Shown here: piece by piece, positions 17,107 to 25,412 of the stretch
Numbering within the stretch: position 1 is the first letter of the stretch
How the letters are laid out: each line of letters starts with the position of its first letter
From: JAENVU01 sp046598395
GTDB taxonomy: Bacteria; Actinomycetota; Acidimicrobiia; IMCC26256; JAENVU01
NCBI GenBank assembly: GCA_046598395.1
Contig: JBKJIQ010000011.1
Coordinates: forward strand, 1-64,000
Direction: 5' to 3'
Length of the DNA: 64,000 bases
Notes under the pieces: model-generated
Database searches by the model: none
The model's input: the letters and a program-made list of their open reading frames with translations, nothing else
What the model was told of the DNA's origin: nothing
Made by a program: the position numbers and the translations under genes

Positions 17107-17589
17107 GTGAGTCGCGTTTACCTCGGGATTGGGTCCAATCTGGGTGACCGCCTGGCCTACCTCCAGCTTGCGGTCGACATCCTCGTCACGACCCCAGGGA
17201 TCACGGTGGCCGCGGTTTCGCCGGTGTACGAGACGAACCCGGTCGGCGGGCCGGCGCAGGACGATTTCCTGAATGCGGTCATCGCGATCGACACCACCCT
17301 GGACCCATATGCGGTGTTGCTCGTGGCCCAAGTCGCGGAACGATCCGCGCGGCGGATCCGCGAAGAATACTGGGGGCCCCGGACGCTGGATGTGGATGTG
17401 CTCTTGTTCGAAGACGTGTGCCTCAACGATCCGGAACTCATGATTCCCCACCCGTGGATGTATGACCGAGCCTTCGTGCTCGCCCCGCTCCACGACCTCG
17501 ATCCGACCCTGGTCGAGATGCCCGCCGGGGGCTGGGTGGGGGTGCGCCGAGCCGGCGACACTCTGACCATGACACGCGGTGCGTCGTGA
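17107..17589 (+). CDS. folK: 2-amino-4-hydroxy-6-hydroxymethyldihydropteridine diphosphokinase
   Basis: 160 residues. Motifs are RVYLGIGSNLGDRLAYLQLA, VSPVYETNPVGGPAQDDFLNAV, PRTLDVDVLLFED and IPHPWMYDRAFVLAPL, all typical of HPPK. It transfers pyrophosphate from ATP to hydroxymethyldihydropterin. GTG 17107 is chosen because GGAG lies five bases upstream; two GTG codons further upstream are possible. It overlaps the next gene by GTGA. Confidence 0.93.
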   Translation: MSRVYLGIGSNLGDRLAYLQLAVDILVTTPGITVAAVSPVYETNPVGGPAQDDFLNAVIAIDTTLDPYAVLLVAQVAERSARRIREEYWGPRTLDVDVLLFEDVCLNDPELMIPHPWMYDRAFVLAPLHDLDPTLVEMPAGGWVGVRRAGDTLTMTRGAS

Positions 17590-18398
17590 CCGTGCCCGGC
17601 GCGCGGTCGTTGGCGCTGATCGGACCGGGGCGGGCCGGGTGCACCGTCGCAGCGGCGTTGGTGGGTGCCGGCTGGCGGGTCGCCGGCGTCTCGGGGCGTG
17701 ATGTGACCTCGGCGTCGGTACGGGACGCCGCCGATCGCTTTGATGCGCCCGCGCAGTCGGTGGCCGCCGCGGTCACGGGAGTCGATATGGTGATCGTCGC
17801 GACCCCGGACCGCGCGATCGCGTCGGTGGCCGCGGAACTCGCGCCAGTCGTGGAGCCCACAACGTTGGTGATTCACCTGGCCGGTTCGATCGGACTCAAC
17901 GTCTTGGGTGCGCTGTCGTGTCGGGTCGGTGCGTTGCATCCGTTGCAGACGATGCCGGAGCCCGCCCCCGGTCTGGCCTTGAGCGGCGAGGGTTTGGCGG
18001 GTTCGTGGTGTGCTGTGGCGGGAGACCCCGAGGTGGAACAGATCGGGCGGGAGCTGGGGATGATTCCGTTCGCGCTCGCTGATGCCGACCGAGCGCGGTA
18101 TCACGCGGCCGCGTGCATCGCGAGCAACCATCTGACCGCGCTGCTCGCATCAGTGGAGGAGTGTGCGCCGATCCCGTTGGAGGCGTTCCTCCCCATCGTG
18201 CGTGCGGCGGTGGAGTACGCCAGCGCGCGGGGACCGGCCCGCGCGCTGACAGGACCAGTGAGTCGCGGTGATGTGGAGACGGTTCGCGCCCACCTCGCCG
18301 CGATTCCGGCAGGGGAGCGCGCCGCGTACGTTGTGCTCGCCCGCCGCGCCGCGGTGCTCAGCGGTCGGGACCCGGATCTGGGCGGGCTGCTGGCATGA
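17586..18398 (+). CDS. Rossmann-fold/DUF2520 oxidoreductase-like protein
   Basis: 270 residues. The N-terminal half is an NAD(P)-binding Rossmann domain (LALIGPGRAGCTVAAALVGAGWRVAGVSG; MVIVATPDRAI). The C-terminal half is DUF2520 (HPLQTMPEPA; YHAAACIASNHLTALL; RALTGPVSRGDVETVRAHL). Relatives often lie next to panC in actinobacteria and resemble 6-phosphogluconate/ketopantoate-reductase-fold enzymes. A role in making pantoate for PanC is plausible but not shown. GTG 17586 overlaps the folK stop. Confidence 0.8.
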   Translation: MTVPGARSLALIGPGRAGCTVAAALVGAGWRVAGVSGRDVTSASVRDAADRFDAPAQSVAAAVTGVDMVIVATPDRAIASVAAELAPVVEPTTLVIHLAGSIGLNVLGALSCRVGALHPLQTMPEPAPGLALSGEGLAGSWCAVAGDPEVEQIGRELGMIPFALADADRARYHAAACIASNHLTALLASVEECAPIPLEAFLPIVRAAVEYASARGPARALTGPVSRGDVETVRAHLAAIPAGERAAYVVLARRAAVLSGRDPDLGGLLA

Positions 18399-18423
18399 AC
18401 TTCGCGGAGATGAGGGTGCGGTC

Positions 18424-19356
18424 GTGAAGGTGATCGAAACCATCCAGGGCCTGAGGGCCGAATGCGACGCCGCCCGCAGTCACGATCTCGCCGTTGGGTT
18501 CGTTCCCACGATGGGATCGTTCCATGCCGGGCATCGATCGTTGATGGCCGCGGCGCGCGCGGAGACCGACTTCGTTGTCGTGTCGCTGTTCGTGAACCCG
18601 ACCCAGTTCGGACCCACCGAAGATCTGAGTGCGTATCCCCGCGACGACGACGGTGACGCAGAGACCACCCGCGAACTTGGGGTCGATGTGCTGTTCCGCC
18701 CTTCGGTCGCAGCGATGTACCCAACGGGAGTTTCCCATACGATCGTGCACGTCGCCGGGCTGACCACGGGCATGTGCGGCGCCGCGCGTCCGACCCATTT
18801 CGACGGGGTGTGCACCGTGGTCGCGAAGTTGTTCTCGATCGTCGGCCCCGCCCGCGCGTACTTCGGGCGCAAGGACTTTCAACAACTGGCGGTGGTGCAA
18901 CGGATGGCTGCGGATCTCGATCTTCCCGTGTCGGTGGTGGGGTGTCCGCTCGTTCGCGAACCCGACGGCCTCGCGATGTCGAGCCGCAACGCATATCTCA
19001 GCCCGACGGAGCGTGCGTGCGCACCGGTCCTCCACGCGGCGCTTTTGAGCGCGGCGGACTTGATCGCCGCGGGAGAACGCCGGCCGGCTGTGGTCGTGGC
19101 CGAGATCGGCGCGATGGTTGCGATGCAGCCGACCGTGGCGTTGGAGTACGTGGAGGTCCGCGACGCGCAACTCCTCCAGTCCTTCGATGGGCCGGGGGCC
19201 GAACTCCACGGGTCCTTTGTCGTCGCCGTCGCGGCGCGGCTTGGCCGTACTCGGCTCATCGACAATGTGGTCGTGACCATCTCCGGGACGGCCGTGACCG
19301 TGGACGCCGGGGTCCAAGCGACCACGGACAGGCCCCCGACCGCCACCTTCCCGTAG
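18424..19356 (+). CDS. panC: Pantothenate synthetase
   Basis: 310 residues from GTG 18424. Motifs are VGFVPTMGSFHAGHRSLM, VSLFVNPTQFGPTEDLSAYPR, FDGVCTVVAKLFSIVGPARAYFGRKDFQQLAVV and SSRNAYLSPTER. The enzyme condenses pantoate and beta-alanine with ATP. Neighbouring genes supply NAD (nadB, nadC) and the next CoA step (coaX). An upstream in-frame extension overlaps the previous gene and is not used. Confidence 0.94.
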   Translation: MKVIETIQGLRAECDAARSHDLAVGFVPTMGSFHAGHRSLMAAARAETDFVVVSLFVNPTQFGPTEDLSAYPRDDDGDAETTRELGVDVLFRPSVAAMYPTGVSHTIVHVAGLTTGMCGAARPTHFDGVCTVVAKLFSIVGPARAYFGRKDFQQLAVVQRMAADLDLPVSVVGCPLVREPDGLAMSSRNAYLSPTERACAPVLHAALLSAADLIAAGERRPAVVVAEIGAMVAMQPTVALEYVEVRDAQLLQSFDGPGAELHGSFVVAVAARLGRTRLIDNVVVTISGTAVTVDAGVQATTDRPPTATFP

Positions 19357-19367
19357 CATCAGCCGCC

Positions 19368-20951
19368 ATGGACCTTCTGGTGTTGGGGAGCGGGATCGCA
19401 GGCTTGTCTGCGGCCATCCATGCAGCCCAACGGGGCTGGTCGGTAGGGGTCGTCACGAAAGGCGCGCTCGCAACATCGGCCACCCGGTACGCGCAGGGCG
19501 GGGTTGCGGCTGCCCTGGGGGCTCCGGACTCGAGTGAGCTCCACCTCACGGACACGCTGACCGCCGGCGCGGGTTTGTGCGATCGGGATGCCGTCGAGGT
19601 ACTCGTGACCGAAGGTCCGCGTCGGGTACGCGAACTCATCGAACTGGGTGCTCAGTTCGACCAGCACGACGGCGTGCTCCAACTCGCGATCGAGGGCGGT
19701 CATTCGTTGCCCCGCGTGGTTCACGCCGGCGGCGATGCGACGGGCGCTGAAATTGAACGCGCTCTGGCCGACGCCGCCCACGCCTTGGCCAACATCGATG
19801 TACGCGAGCAGTGCTTCAGCGTGGACCTCATCGTGGAATCCGGCCGCTGCGTTGGCGTGTACGCGCTGGATCCGACCGGTGTGGCGATCGAGATTCGCGC
19901 CACCAATACCGTGCTGGCCACGGGAGGTGCCGGGCAGCTCTATTCGGTCACCACGAATCCGCCGGTCTCTACCGGTGATGGAATCGGCATGGCGCTGCGC
20001 GCCGGCGTTGCGGTGGCCGACGTTGAGTTCATGCAGTTTCATCCCACCGCGATGCACCACCCGATCATGCCGCGGCCGCTGCTCTCCGAGGCTCTCCGCG
20101 GCGAGGGTGCGGTACTGCGTGACGAGCACGGCATCCGATTCATGCTGGGCGAGCATCCTCTCGCCGATCTCGCGCCGCGCGATGTGGTGGCGCGAGCGAT
20201 CGCTCGCCGATTGGTCGACCGCAACCTCGACCACCTCTGGCTGGACACCACGTCGATCTCCGATTTTCCGGAACGGTTTCCCACCATCTGGGCATCGGCG
20301 CAGGCGGTGGGCTTGGATCCACGTACCGAGTTCCTGCCGGTCGCACCGGCGGCCCACTACCTCTCGGGTGGGATCGCAACCGACCTCGATGGCGCGTCCA
20401 CCATGTCGGGATTGTGGTCCTGTGGCGAAGCCGCGTGTTCCGGGGTTCACGGTGCGAACCGGCTCGCGTCCAACTCGCTGCTCGACGGATTGGTGTTCGC
20501 GCCGCGCATCGTCGAGTCGATTGCCGCGGGCAAGGACGGTCCCGAATCCACCGGGGTATTGCGCGGCGCGGCCGTGGAGGTTGCGGTCGGGGGGGCGTCA
20601 CCATTGCCCATCACGAACACGACACTGGTCGCGTTGCAACAGACCATGACCGACGGTGCCGGTGTGTTGCGCGACGCCGCGAGCCTCACTCGCGTTGCAG
20701 ACCTAGTCGCCACCGATGTGGTCGCTCACGATGTTGCCGGTCATGAGCTGCGCAACCTGCTCGCGGTCGCTCGGTCGCTGGTGTCGGCCGCGTTGGCTCG
20801 CGAGGAGAGTCGAGGCACCCACACCCGTCTGGACTTCCCGGATCGGTCCGATGAGTTCGCGGGCCGGTTCTTCGACGCCGGTGGTGAACTCACGTTGGTC
20901 CCGCTGCCCGTCGAGACGCCGCTCGAGGTTCCGGCGGAGGTCCCCGCGTGA
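19368..20951 (+). CDS. nadB: L-aspartate oxidase
   Basis: 527 residues. The FAD-binding N-terminus is MDLLVLGSGIAGLSAAIHAAQRG. Other family strings are ATRYAQGGVAAALG, VLATGGAGQLYSVTTNP, FMQFHPTAM, APAAHYLSGGIATDLDG and GVHGANRLASNSLLDGLVFAPR. It oxidises aspartate to iminoaspartate for quinolinate synthesis. The third enzyme, quinolinate synthase NadA, is not in this window. It overlaps nadC by GTGA. Confidence 0.95.
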   Translation: MDLLVLGSGIAGLSAAIHAAQRGWSVGVVTKGALATSATRYAQGGVAAALGAPDSSELHLTDTLTAGAGLCDRDAVEVLVTEGPRRVRELIELGAQFDQHDGVLQLAIEGGHSLPRVVHAGGDATGAEIERALADAAHALANIDVREQCFSVDLIVESGRCVGVYALDPTGVAIEIRATNTVLATGGAGQLYSVTTNPPVSTGDGIGMALRAGVAVADVEFMQFHPTAMHHPIMPRPLLSEALRGEGAVLRDEHGIRFMLGEHPLADLAPRDVVARAIARRLVDRNLDHLWLDTTSISDFPERFPTIWASAQAVGLDPRTEFLPVAPAAHYLSGGIATDLDGASTMSGLWSCGEAACSGVHGANRLASNSLLDGLVFAPRIVESIAAGKDGPESTGVLRGAAVEVAVGGASPLPITNTTLVALQQTMTDGAGVLRDAASLTRVADLVATDVVAHDVAGHELRNLLAVARSLVSAALAREESRGTHTRLDFPDRSDEFAGRFFDAGGELTLVPLPVETPLEVPAEVPA

Positions 20952-21862
20952 GCCCAGTTGGTGACTTCGATCCACCCGCGGTTGTGCTGCGCGAACTCGT
21001 GGCGCGGGCGTTGGCCGAAGACTTCGGTTCGCTCGGCGATCTCACATCACTCGCGACGATTCCCGAGGACGCGGTGGGTATCGCCACGTTCGTGGCGCGT
21101 CGCTACGGAGTTCTGGCGGGGGTTGCGGCCGCGACCGAAGTTGTGCAGCAGGTCGACCGCAGGCTTCGCCTCGATTGGAGCGCGGCCGATGGCGACACCA
21201 TCGAAGCCGACCAACCGTTGGCGACGGTCTCCGGCAACCTGCGCTCGATCCTCGCGGCCGAGCGCACCGCGTTGAACGTGTTGCAACACGCGTCGGGGGT
21301 GGCCACGTTGACGCGTGAATACGTGCAGGCTGTCGGGGGGAAGGCGAAGGTCCGCGATACGCGCAAGACCTTGCCGGGATTGCGGGCGATCGAAAAGGCC
21401 GCAGTTCGGGCGGGCGGAGGGTTCAACCATCGCGAGTGCCTGAGCGACGCGGTGCTCATCAAAGACAATCATCTCGCGTTCTTAGATCTCACCGCGGCGG
21501 TCGAGCGTTCGAAGCTGCGGTGGCCAGGCCGGGTGATCGAGGTCGAGTGCGACACGATGGCGCAGGTACTCGAAGCCGTGGCGGCGGGAGCAGATCAGAT
21601 CCTGCTCGACAACATGACGCCGGACCGGGTTCGCCAAGCGGTAGTGGCCGTTGACGGTATGGTCCCGCTCGAGGTGTCCGGTGGCATCACGTTCGAGACC
21701 GTTCGCGCCTACGCGGCCACCGGAGCCGACTTCATTTCGGTCGGCGCGCTCACGCACAGCGCGCCGGCGCTCGACATTGCGCTCGACATCATTCCGGCAA
21801 ACGTCGCGACCGCTGGTGTCGCAACCCCGAACCCCGCGCCCCGCGGGGAGGACGAAGGCTGA
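20948..21862 (+). CDS. nadC: Nicotinate-nucleotide diphosphorylase (carboxylating)
   Basis: 304 residues from GTG 20948. Motifs include ALAEDFGSLGDLTSLATIP, ALNVLQHASGVATLTREYV, DTRKTLPGLRAIEKAAVRAGGGFNHR, LIKDNHLAF and EVSGGITFETVRAYAATGADFISVGALTHS. It makes nicotinate mononucleotide from quinolinate and PRPP. The start overlaps the nadB stop. Confidence 0.95.
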   Translation: MSPVGDFDPPAVVLRELVARALAEDFGSLGDLTSLATIPEDAVGIATFVARRYGVLAGVAAATEVVQQVDRRLRLDWSAADGDTIEADQPLATVSGNLRSILAAERTALNVLQHASGVATLTREYVQAVGGKAKVRDTRKTLPGLRAIEKAAVRAGGGFNHRECLSDAVLIKDNHLAFLDLTAAVERSKLRWPGRVIEVECDTMAQVLEAVAAGADQILLDNMTPDRVRQAVVAVDGMVPLEVSGGITFETVRAYAATGADFISVGALTHSAPALDIALDIIPANVATAGVATPNPAPRGEDEG

Positions 21863-21868
21863 TCGCCG

Positions 21869-22636
21869 GTGCTGCTCGCCATCGATACCGGAAACACCCA
21901 GACGGTCATTGGCCTGTTCGATGGCGAGCAGCTCGCCGACCACTGGCGGATCGCCACGGTTGCGTCGCGGACATCGGATGAACTTGCCCTCATGATCCAG
22001 CAGTTTCTCGGGTTTCACGGATTCTCGTTCGACGATCAGGTCACGGGGGTCGCGATCTGCTGCGGGGTTCCGAGCATCACGGCCGCATTGCGCGAAATGA
22101 CCACGCGCTACTTCGGGTTCGACGCGCTCGTGATCGAGCCGGGTGTTCGCACGGGAATGCCGATCCTGTACGACAATCCCAAGGAAGTCGGTCCGGACCG
22201 GATCGCCGACGCGGTCGCCGCGTACGCGCTCTACGGCGGTCCCACCATCGTGGTGGACTTTGGGACTGCGAACACGGTGGAGGCGATCAGCGCGACTGGT
22301 GAGTACCTCGGTGGCGCGATTTTTCCCGGGGTCGAGATCTCCATGGACGCGCTGTTCGGCCGTGCTGCAGCACTCCGACGCGTGGAACTCGTTCCGCCGC
22401 GCAACGTGATCGGGAAGTCGACCGTCGAGTCGATCCAGTCTGGGGTTCTGTACGGGTTCAGCGGCCAGGTGGATGCGCTCGTCGGCCGGTTCTCCGAAGA
22501 GCTGGGTGAATGCACGGTTGTCGCCACAGGCGGTCTCGCCGAACTCATCATCCCGTTCTCACACACGATCCAACACCACGAGCCGTGGCTCACCCTGCAA
22601 GGGTTGCGCATCATCTTCGAGCGAAACCAGGCGTAA
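21869..22636 (+). CDS. coaX: Type III pantothenate kinase
   Basis: 255 residues from GTG 21869. It begins LLAIDTGNTQTVIGLFDGEQL, and has GPDRIADAVAAYALYGGPTIVVDFGTANTVEAIS and GAIFPGVEISMDALFGRAAALRRVEL. It phosphorylates pantothenate, the first committed step to CoA, using the ASKHA fold and a monovalent cation. It closes the cofactor operon, six bases behind nadC. Confidence 0.95.
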   Translation: MLLAIDTGNTQTVIGLFDGEQLADHWRIATVASRTSDELALMIQQFLGFHGFSFDDQVTGVAICCGVPSITAALREMTTRYFGFDALVIEPGVRTGMPILYDNPKEVGPDRIADAVAAYALYGGPTIVVDFGTANTVEAISATGEYLGGAIFPGVEISMDALFGRAAALRRVELVPPRNVIGKSTVESIQSGVLYGFSGQVDALVGRFSEELGECTVVATGGLAELIIPFSHTIQHHEPWLTLQGLRIIFERNQA

Positions 22637-22738
22637 CGCGCGCAGTCTTGGCGGGCAGTTCAAGCCCGTTGCGATTGCCGCCGTCAACCAAGGGGTAATA
22701 CTTCTGGGTCGGTCGGAATGATGTTCGGAAGGAACGCC

Positions 22739-23716
22739 ATGCGGGTGCTGATTACGGGAATGGGTGGTGAACTCGGCACCCGAGTCGCGCAGCTGCTCGA
22801 AGAACGCAACGAGGTCACCGAGATCGTGGGCGTCGATTTCGTTCCGCCGCGGCGCCGGCTCCGGCGAAGTGAGTTCCATCGCATCGATCCCCGTGATCGT
22901 GAGAAGTTGACCGCGTTCGTCACCGAGTTCGCGCCGGAGGCGGTTGCCCACTTCGGCATCTACGAGCCGGGATCTCGCCTGAGCCCCAATATGGCTTCTC
23001 GATATACCCGTGCGTGTGCGATCGCCGCGCTCGGTGGCGCGGCCCGCGCCGGACAACTGTGCCGGATCGCACTGCGCAGCGGGCTCCAGGTCTACGGCCG
23101 CGGGCGCGGTCGGCCCGGTGTCCCCGATGAAGACGCACCGGTCGCGCCCACCACGCCGTTCGGCCGCAGCCTGCTCGCCGTCGAGACGTTGGCGGCCGAC
23201 ATCGGTCGTCGCTACGAAGTGCCCGTCGCCGCGCTGCGGATGGCGACCATCGCAGGTTCGCACATGCCGAGCCCGCTCGGTCGGGTCTTGCGCCTTCCCG
23301 CGGTACCGGTTCCCGCGTTGGCCGATCCCGTCTTTCAGCTGTTGCATCAGGAAGACGCCGCGCGCTCGATGGTGGCATCGTTACTTCTCGATGTCGACGG
23401 TCCGGTCAATGTCGTGGGCCCTGGCGCCGCGAGTGTCTGGCAAGCGGTCCGCCTCGGCGGCCGTATACCGGTGCCAATCGCGGGGCCGCTGTGGTCCGCG
23501 GCCGCGCATGCGGTGGAGCTCGCCGGAGCACCTGCACCGAGCCATGTGATCGAGTTGCTCACACGCGGTAGTGCGGGTGACGGATCGAAGGCCGGTGAGG
23601 TGCTCGGCCTCGGTGAGCTTCGGTCCACGCTCGATGTGTGCACGGAGCTCTATGAATGGGCGACGGTCACACCACTGCGTCCCGACGTTGCGAAGGTGGA
23701 GGCGGTCCGTGGGTGA
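22739..23716 (+). CDS. SDR-family NAD-dependent epimerase/dehydratase-like protein
   Basis: 325 residues. The Rossmann start is MRVLITGMGGELGTRVAQLLEE. The protein continues with a GalE-like middle (AVAHFGIYEPGSRLSPN; LRSGLQVYGRGRGRPGVPDEDAPVAP). The usual YxxxK catalytic pair is not evident (PTTPFGRSLLAVE stands where PYxxSK is expected). ATG 22739 is chosen because AAGGA lies five bases upstream. The gene partners with an acyltransferase-like gene, an arrangement I recall from mycobacterial galE2-Rv0502. Substrate unknown. Confidence 0.75.
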   Translation: MRVLITGMGGELGTRVAQLLEERNEVTEIVGVDFVPPRRRLRRSEFHRIDPRDREKLTAFVTEFAPEAVAHFGIYEPGSRLSPNMASRYTRACAIAALGGAARAGQLCRIALRSGLQVYGRGRGRPGVPDEDAPVAPTTPFGRSLLAVETLAADIGRRYEVPVAALRMATIAGSHMPSPLGRVLRLPAVPVPALADPVFQLLHQEDAARSMVASLLLDVDGPVNVVGPGAASVWQAVRLGGRIPVPIAGPLWSAAAHAVELAGAPAPSHVIELLTRGSAGDGSKAGEVLGLGELRSTLDVCTELYEWATVTPLRPDVAKVEAVRG

Positions 23717-24422
23717 CGTGACCGCATTGCCGAGGGCCGGCGCCGGCGGAGGGGTCACGGATCCGTTCGCCACCGGTGGATTCCAGGTGGACCTCGATCG
23801 CACGCAGAGCGTCCGCGCCGCCGAAGTTCTCCGGCGCCGCTTCAACGGGCGCTTCGCGATCGACGAGTTCGGGGCCGATCCCCAGCTCCAGGATTTAGTC
23901 GCGCCCATTGTGCATGCCGTGGTGCGGGTGAGGGTCGCCGGCGCGGAGCACATCCCGACGGACGGACCCGGGCTCTTCGTATCCAACCGCGGTCTGGGCG
24001 TGCTCGAACCTGCTGCGCTGTCGGTCGCCGTCCGCAACGAATCCGGTCGGCGGCTCCGGGTGATCGGCGCGACCGACCTCCCGGTTCTGGGAGACCTGGC
24101 TCGGAAGTTCGGGAGCTTCGCCGCCTACCCGGGAGACCTCGGTGCGCTGTTGCGCGCGGGTCGTCTGGCTGCACTGCCGCTCGCCTTCACGTGGTTGCGT
24201 TCGGGAGGCGGGGTGCCGCCGACCGAGTTGTTGGTTGCTGCCCTCGGCTATCGCGTGATCCCGGTGTTGGTCCGGCCCGGTGGACCATTGGGGTTGCCGA
24301 TCACGCCGTGGCGGGTCACATTCGGAGCGCCGATCGTGGTGGGCGAGATCGGTGAGCGTGATCCGCTATCCGCGGCGGAACTGGCGGAGGCGGTGCGCGC
24401 CGCGGTGCAAAATCTGGCGTAA
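23709..24422 (+). CDS. PlsC-like acyltransferase homologue without the catalytic His
   Basis: 237 residues from GTG 23709, overlapping the SDR gene. The segment VRVAGAEHIPTDGPGLFVSNRGLGVLEPAAL resembles the lysophospholipid acyltransferase motif I region, normally NHxxxxD, but reads N93-R94 here. Later segments (AAYPGDLGALLRAGRLAALPLAFTWL; RPGGPLGLPITPWRVTFGAPI) fit the substrate-binding half of that family. Without the His it may be inactive as an acyltransferase, or be a partner of the SDR protein. No membrane helix is obvious. Confidence 0.6.
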   Translation: MGDVTALPRAGAGGGVTDPFATGGFQVDLDRTQSVRAAEVLRRRFNGRFAIDEFGADPQLQDLVAPIVHAVVRVRVAGAEHIPTDGPGLFVSNRGLGVLEPAALSVAVRNESGRRLRVIGATDLPVLGDLARKFGSFAAYPGDLGALLRAGRLAALPLAFTWLRSGGGVPPTELLVAALGYRVIPVLVRPGGPLGLPITPWRVTFGAPIVVGEIGERDPLSAAELAEAVRAAVQNLA

Positions 24423-24485
24423 CCCTCGTGAGTGACCGGCCTCGGTCTCGGGGGCGTCTCGATGATGGGTAACCTCGATGCTCGC

Positions 24486-24510
24486 AGTCGCGAGCATTCC
24501 GCTCGCGACT
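24486..24510 (+). promoter_or_regulatory. Perfect 10-bp inverted repeat in the leader of the alpha/beta hydrolase
   Basis: AGTCGCGAGC and GCTCGCGACT flank a 5-nt loop (ATTCC). The hairpin ends 13 bases before the ribosome binding site. It could be the terminator of the acyltransferase gene, an attenuator, or an operator. Confidence 0.6.
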
Positions 24511-24534
24511 GGTCGGGTCGCCCGGGGAGGTTGC

Positions 24535-25377
24535 GTGTCCGAGGTTGTCGTTGAAGACGGCATGACCATCCATTACGACGTCTTCGGACGCCAGGATGGT
24601 GTGCCGCTCCTCATGATCCAGGGCCTCGGCACCGATTCGCGCGGCTGGGCACTCCAGCGCCTCGCCCTTGGCCGCCGCTATCGCTGCATCACGATCGACA
24701 ACCGTGGCGTTGGTCGCACGGGGCCTGCGCCCGAACCGTATTCGCTGGAACGGATGGCGCTCGATGCCATCGCGGTCCTCGATGCCGAGCACGTGGACCG
24801 TGCGCATGTGATGGGTGCGTCGATGGGTGGAGTCATCACCCAGATCATCGGCGTCCTGCATCCGGAGCGGACTCGATCACTCGTGCTCGCGTGTACCGCG
24901 TGCCGGCATCACACGTGGCGACGCGAACTCCTCACAGAGTGGGCCGAGGCAGTTGCAGTCGGCGGAATGGCTGCGTTGGGCGACGAAGCATTGCAATGGC
25001 TGGTGGGGCATCGTCTGCGCCGTCGGTTCGGTATCTGGCTCAACCTGATCGCACGGGTTGTGTTGCAACAGCCGCCGGAACCGTTCATCGCGCAGATCCA
25101 TGCGATCTTGGACGCACCGGACAGTCTCCGCGAGGAACTCGGCTCGGTCATCGTGCCGGTGCTGGTGATCACCGGATCGCAGGACGCACTCACGCCCGTC
25201 GGCGATGCCGAGGAACTGGTGGAGTTGATTCCCCAGGCGCGCCTCGAGGTGATCTCGGGCGCCGCGCACGGCCTGATGGCCGAAGCGCCGAACGGTTTCA
25301 ATGCGGCGGTGCTGCGCTTCCTCGGCGAGGTCGATGCCGCCGAGCCCGCCGTTGAGTTCCGCGCCGAGTCCGCCTAA
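24535..25377 (+). CDS. Alpha/beta hydrolase
   Basis: 280 residues from GTG 24535, with GGGGAGG four bases upstream. The alpha/beta hydrolase pattern is clear: PLLMIQGLGTDSRGWALQR (oxyanion region), ITIDNRGVGRTGP, nucleophile Ser96 in VMGASMGGVITQ, VLVITGSQDALTPV (Asp) and ISGAAHGLMAEAP (His). It resembles 3-oxoadipate enol-lactonase-like and esterase-like members; the substrate is unknown. It converges on the P450 gene. Confidence 0.85.
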   Translation: MSEVVVEDGMTIHYDVFGRQDGVPLLMIQGLGTDSRGWALQRLALGRRYRCITIDNRGVGRTGPAPEPYSLERMALDAIAVLDAEHVDRAHVMGASMGGVITQIIGVLHPERTRSLVLACTACRHHTWRRELLTEWAEAVAVGGMAALGDEALQWLVGHRLRRRFGIWLNLIARVVLQQPPEPFIAQIHAILDAPDSLREELGSVIVPVLVITGSQDALTPVGDAEELVELIPQARLEVISGAAHGLMAEAPNGFNAAVLRFLGEVDAAEPAVEFRAESA

Positions 25378-25412
25378 CGCACCTGTCGGTCACCGGTCTC
25401 GCCGGGATTGGG

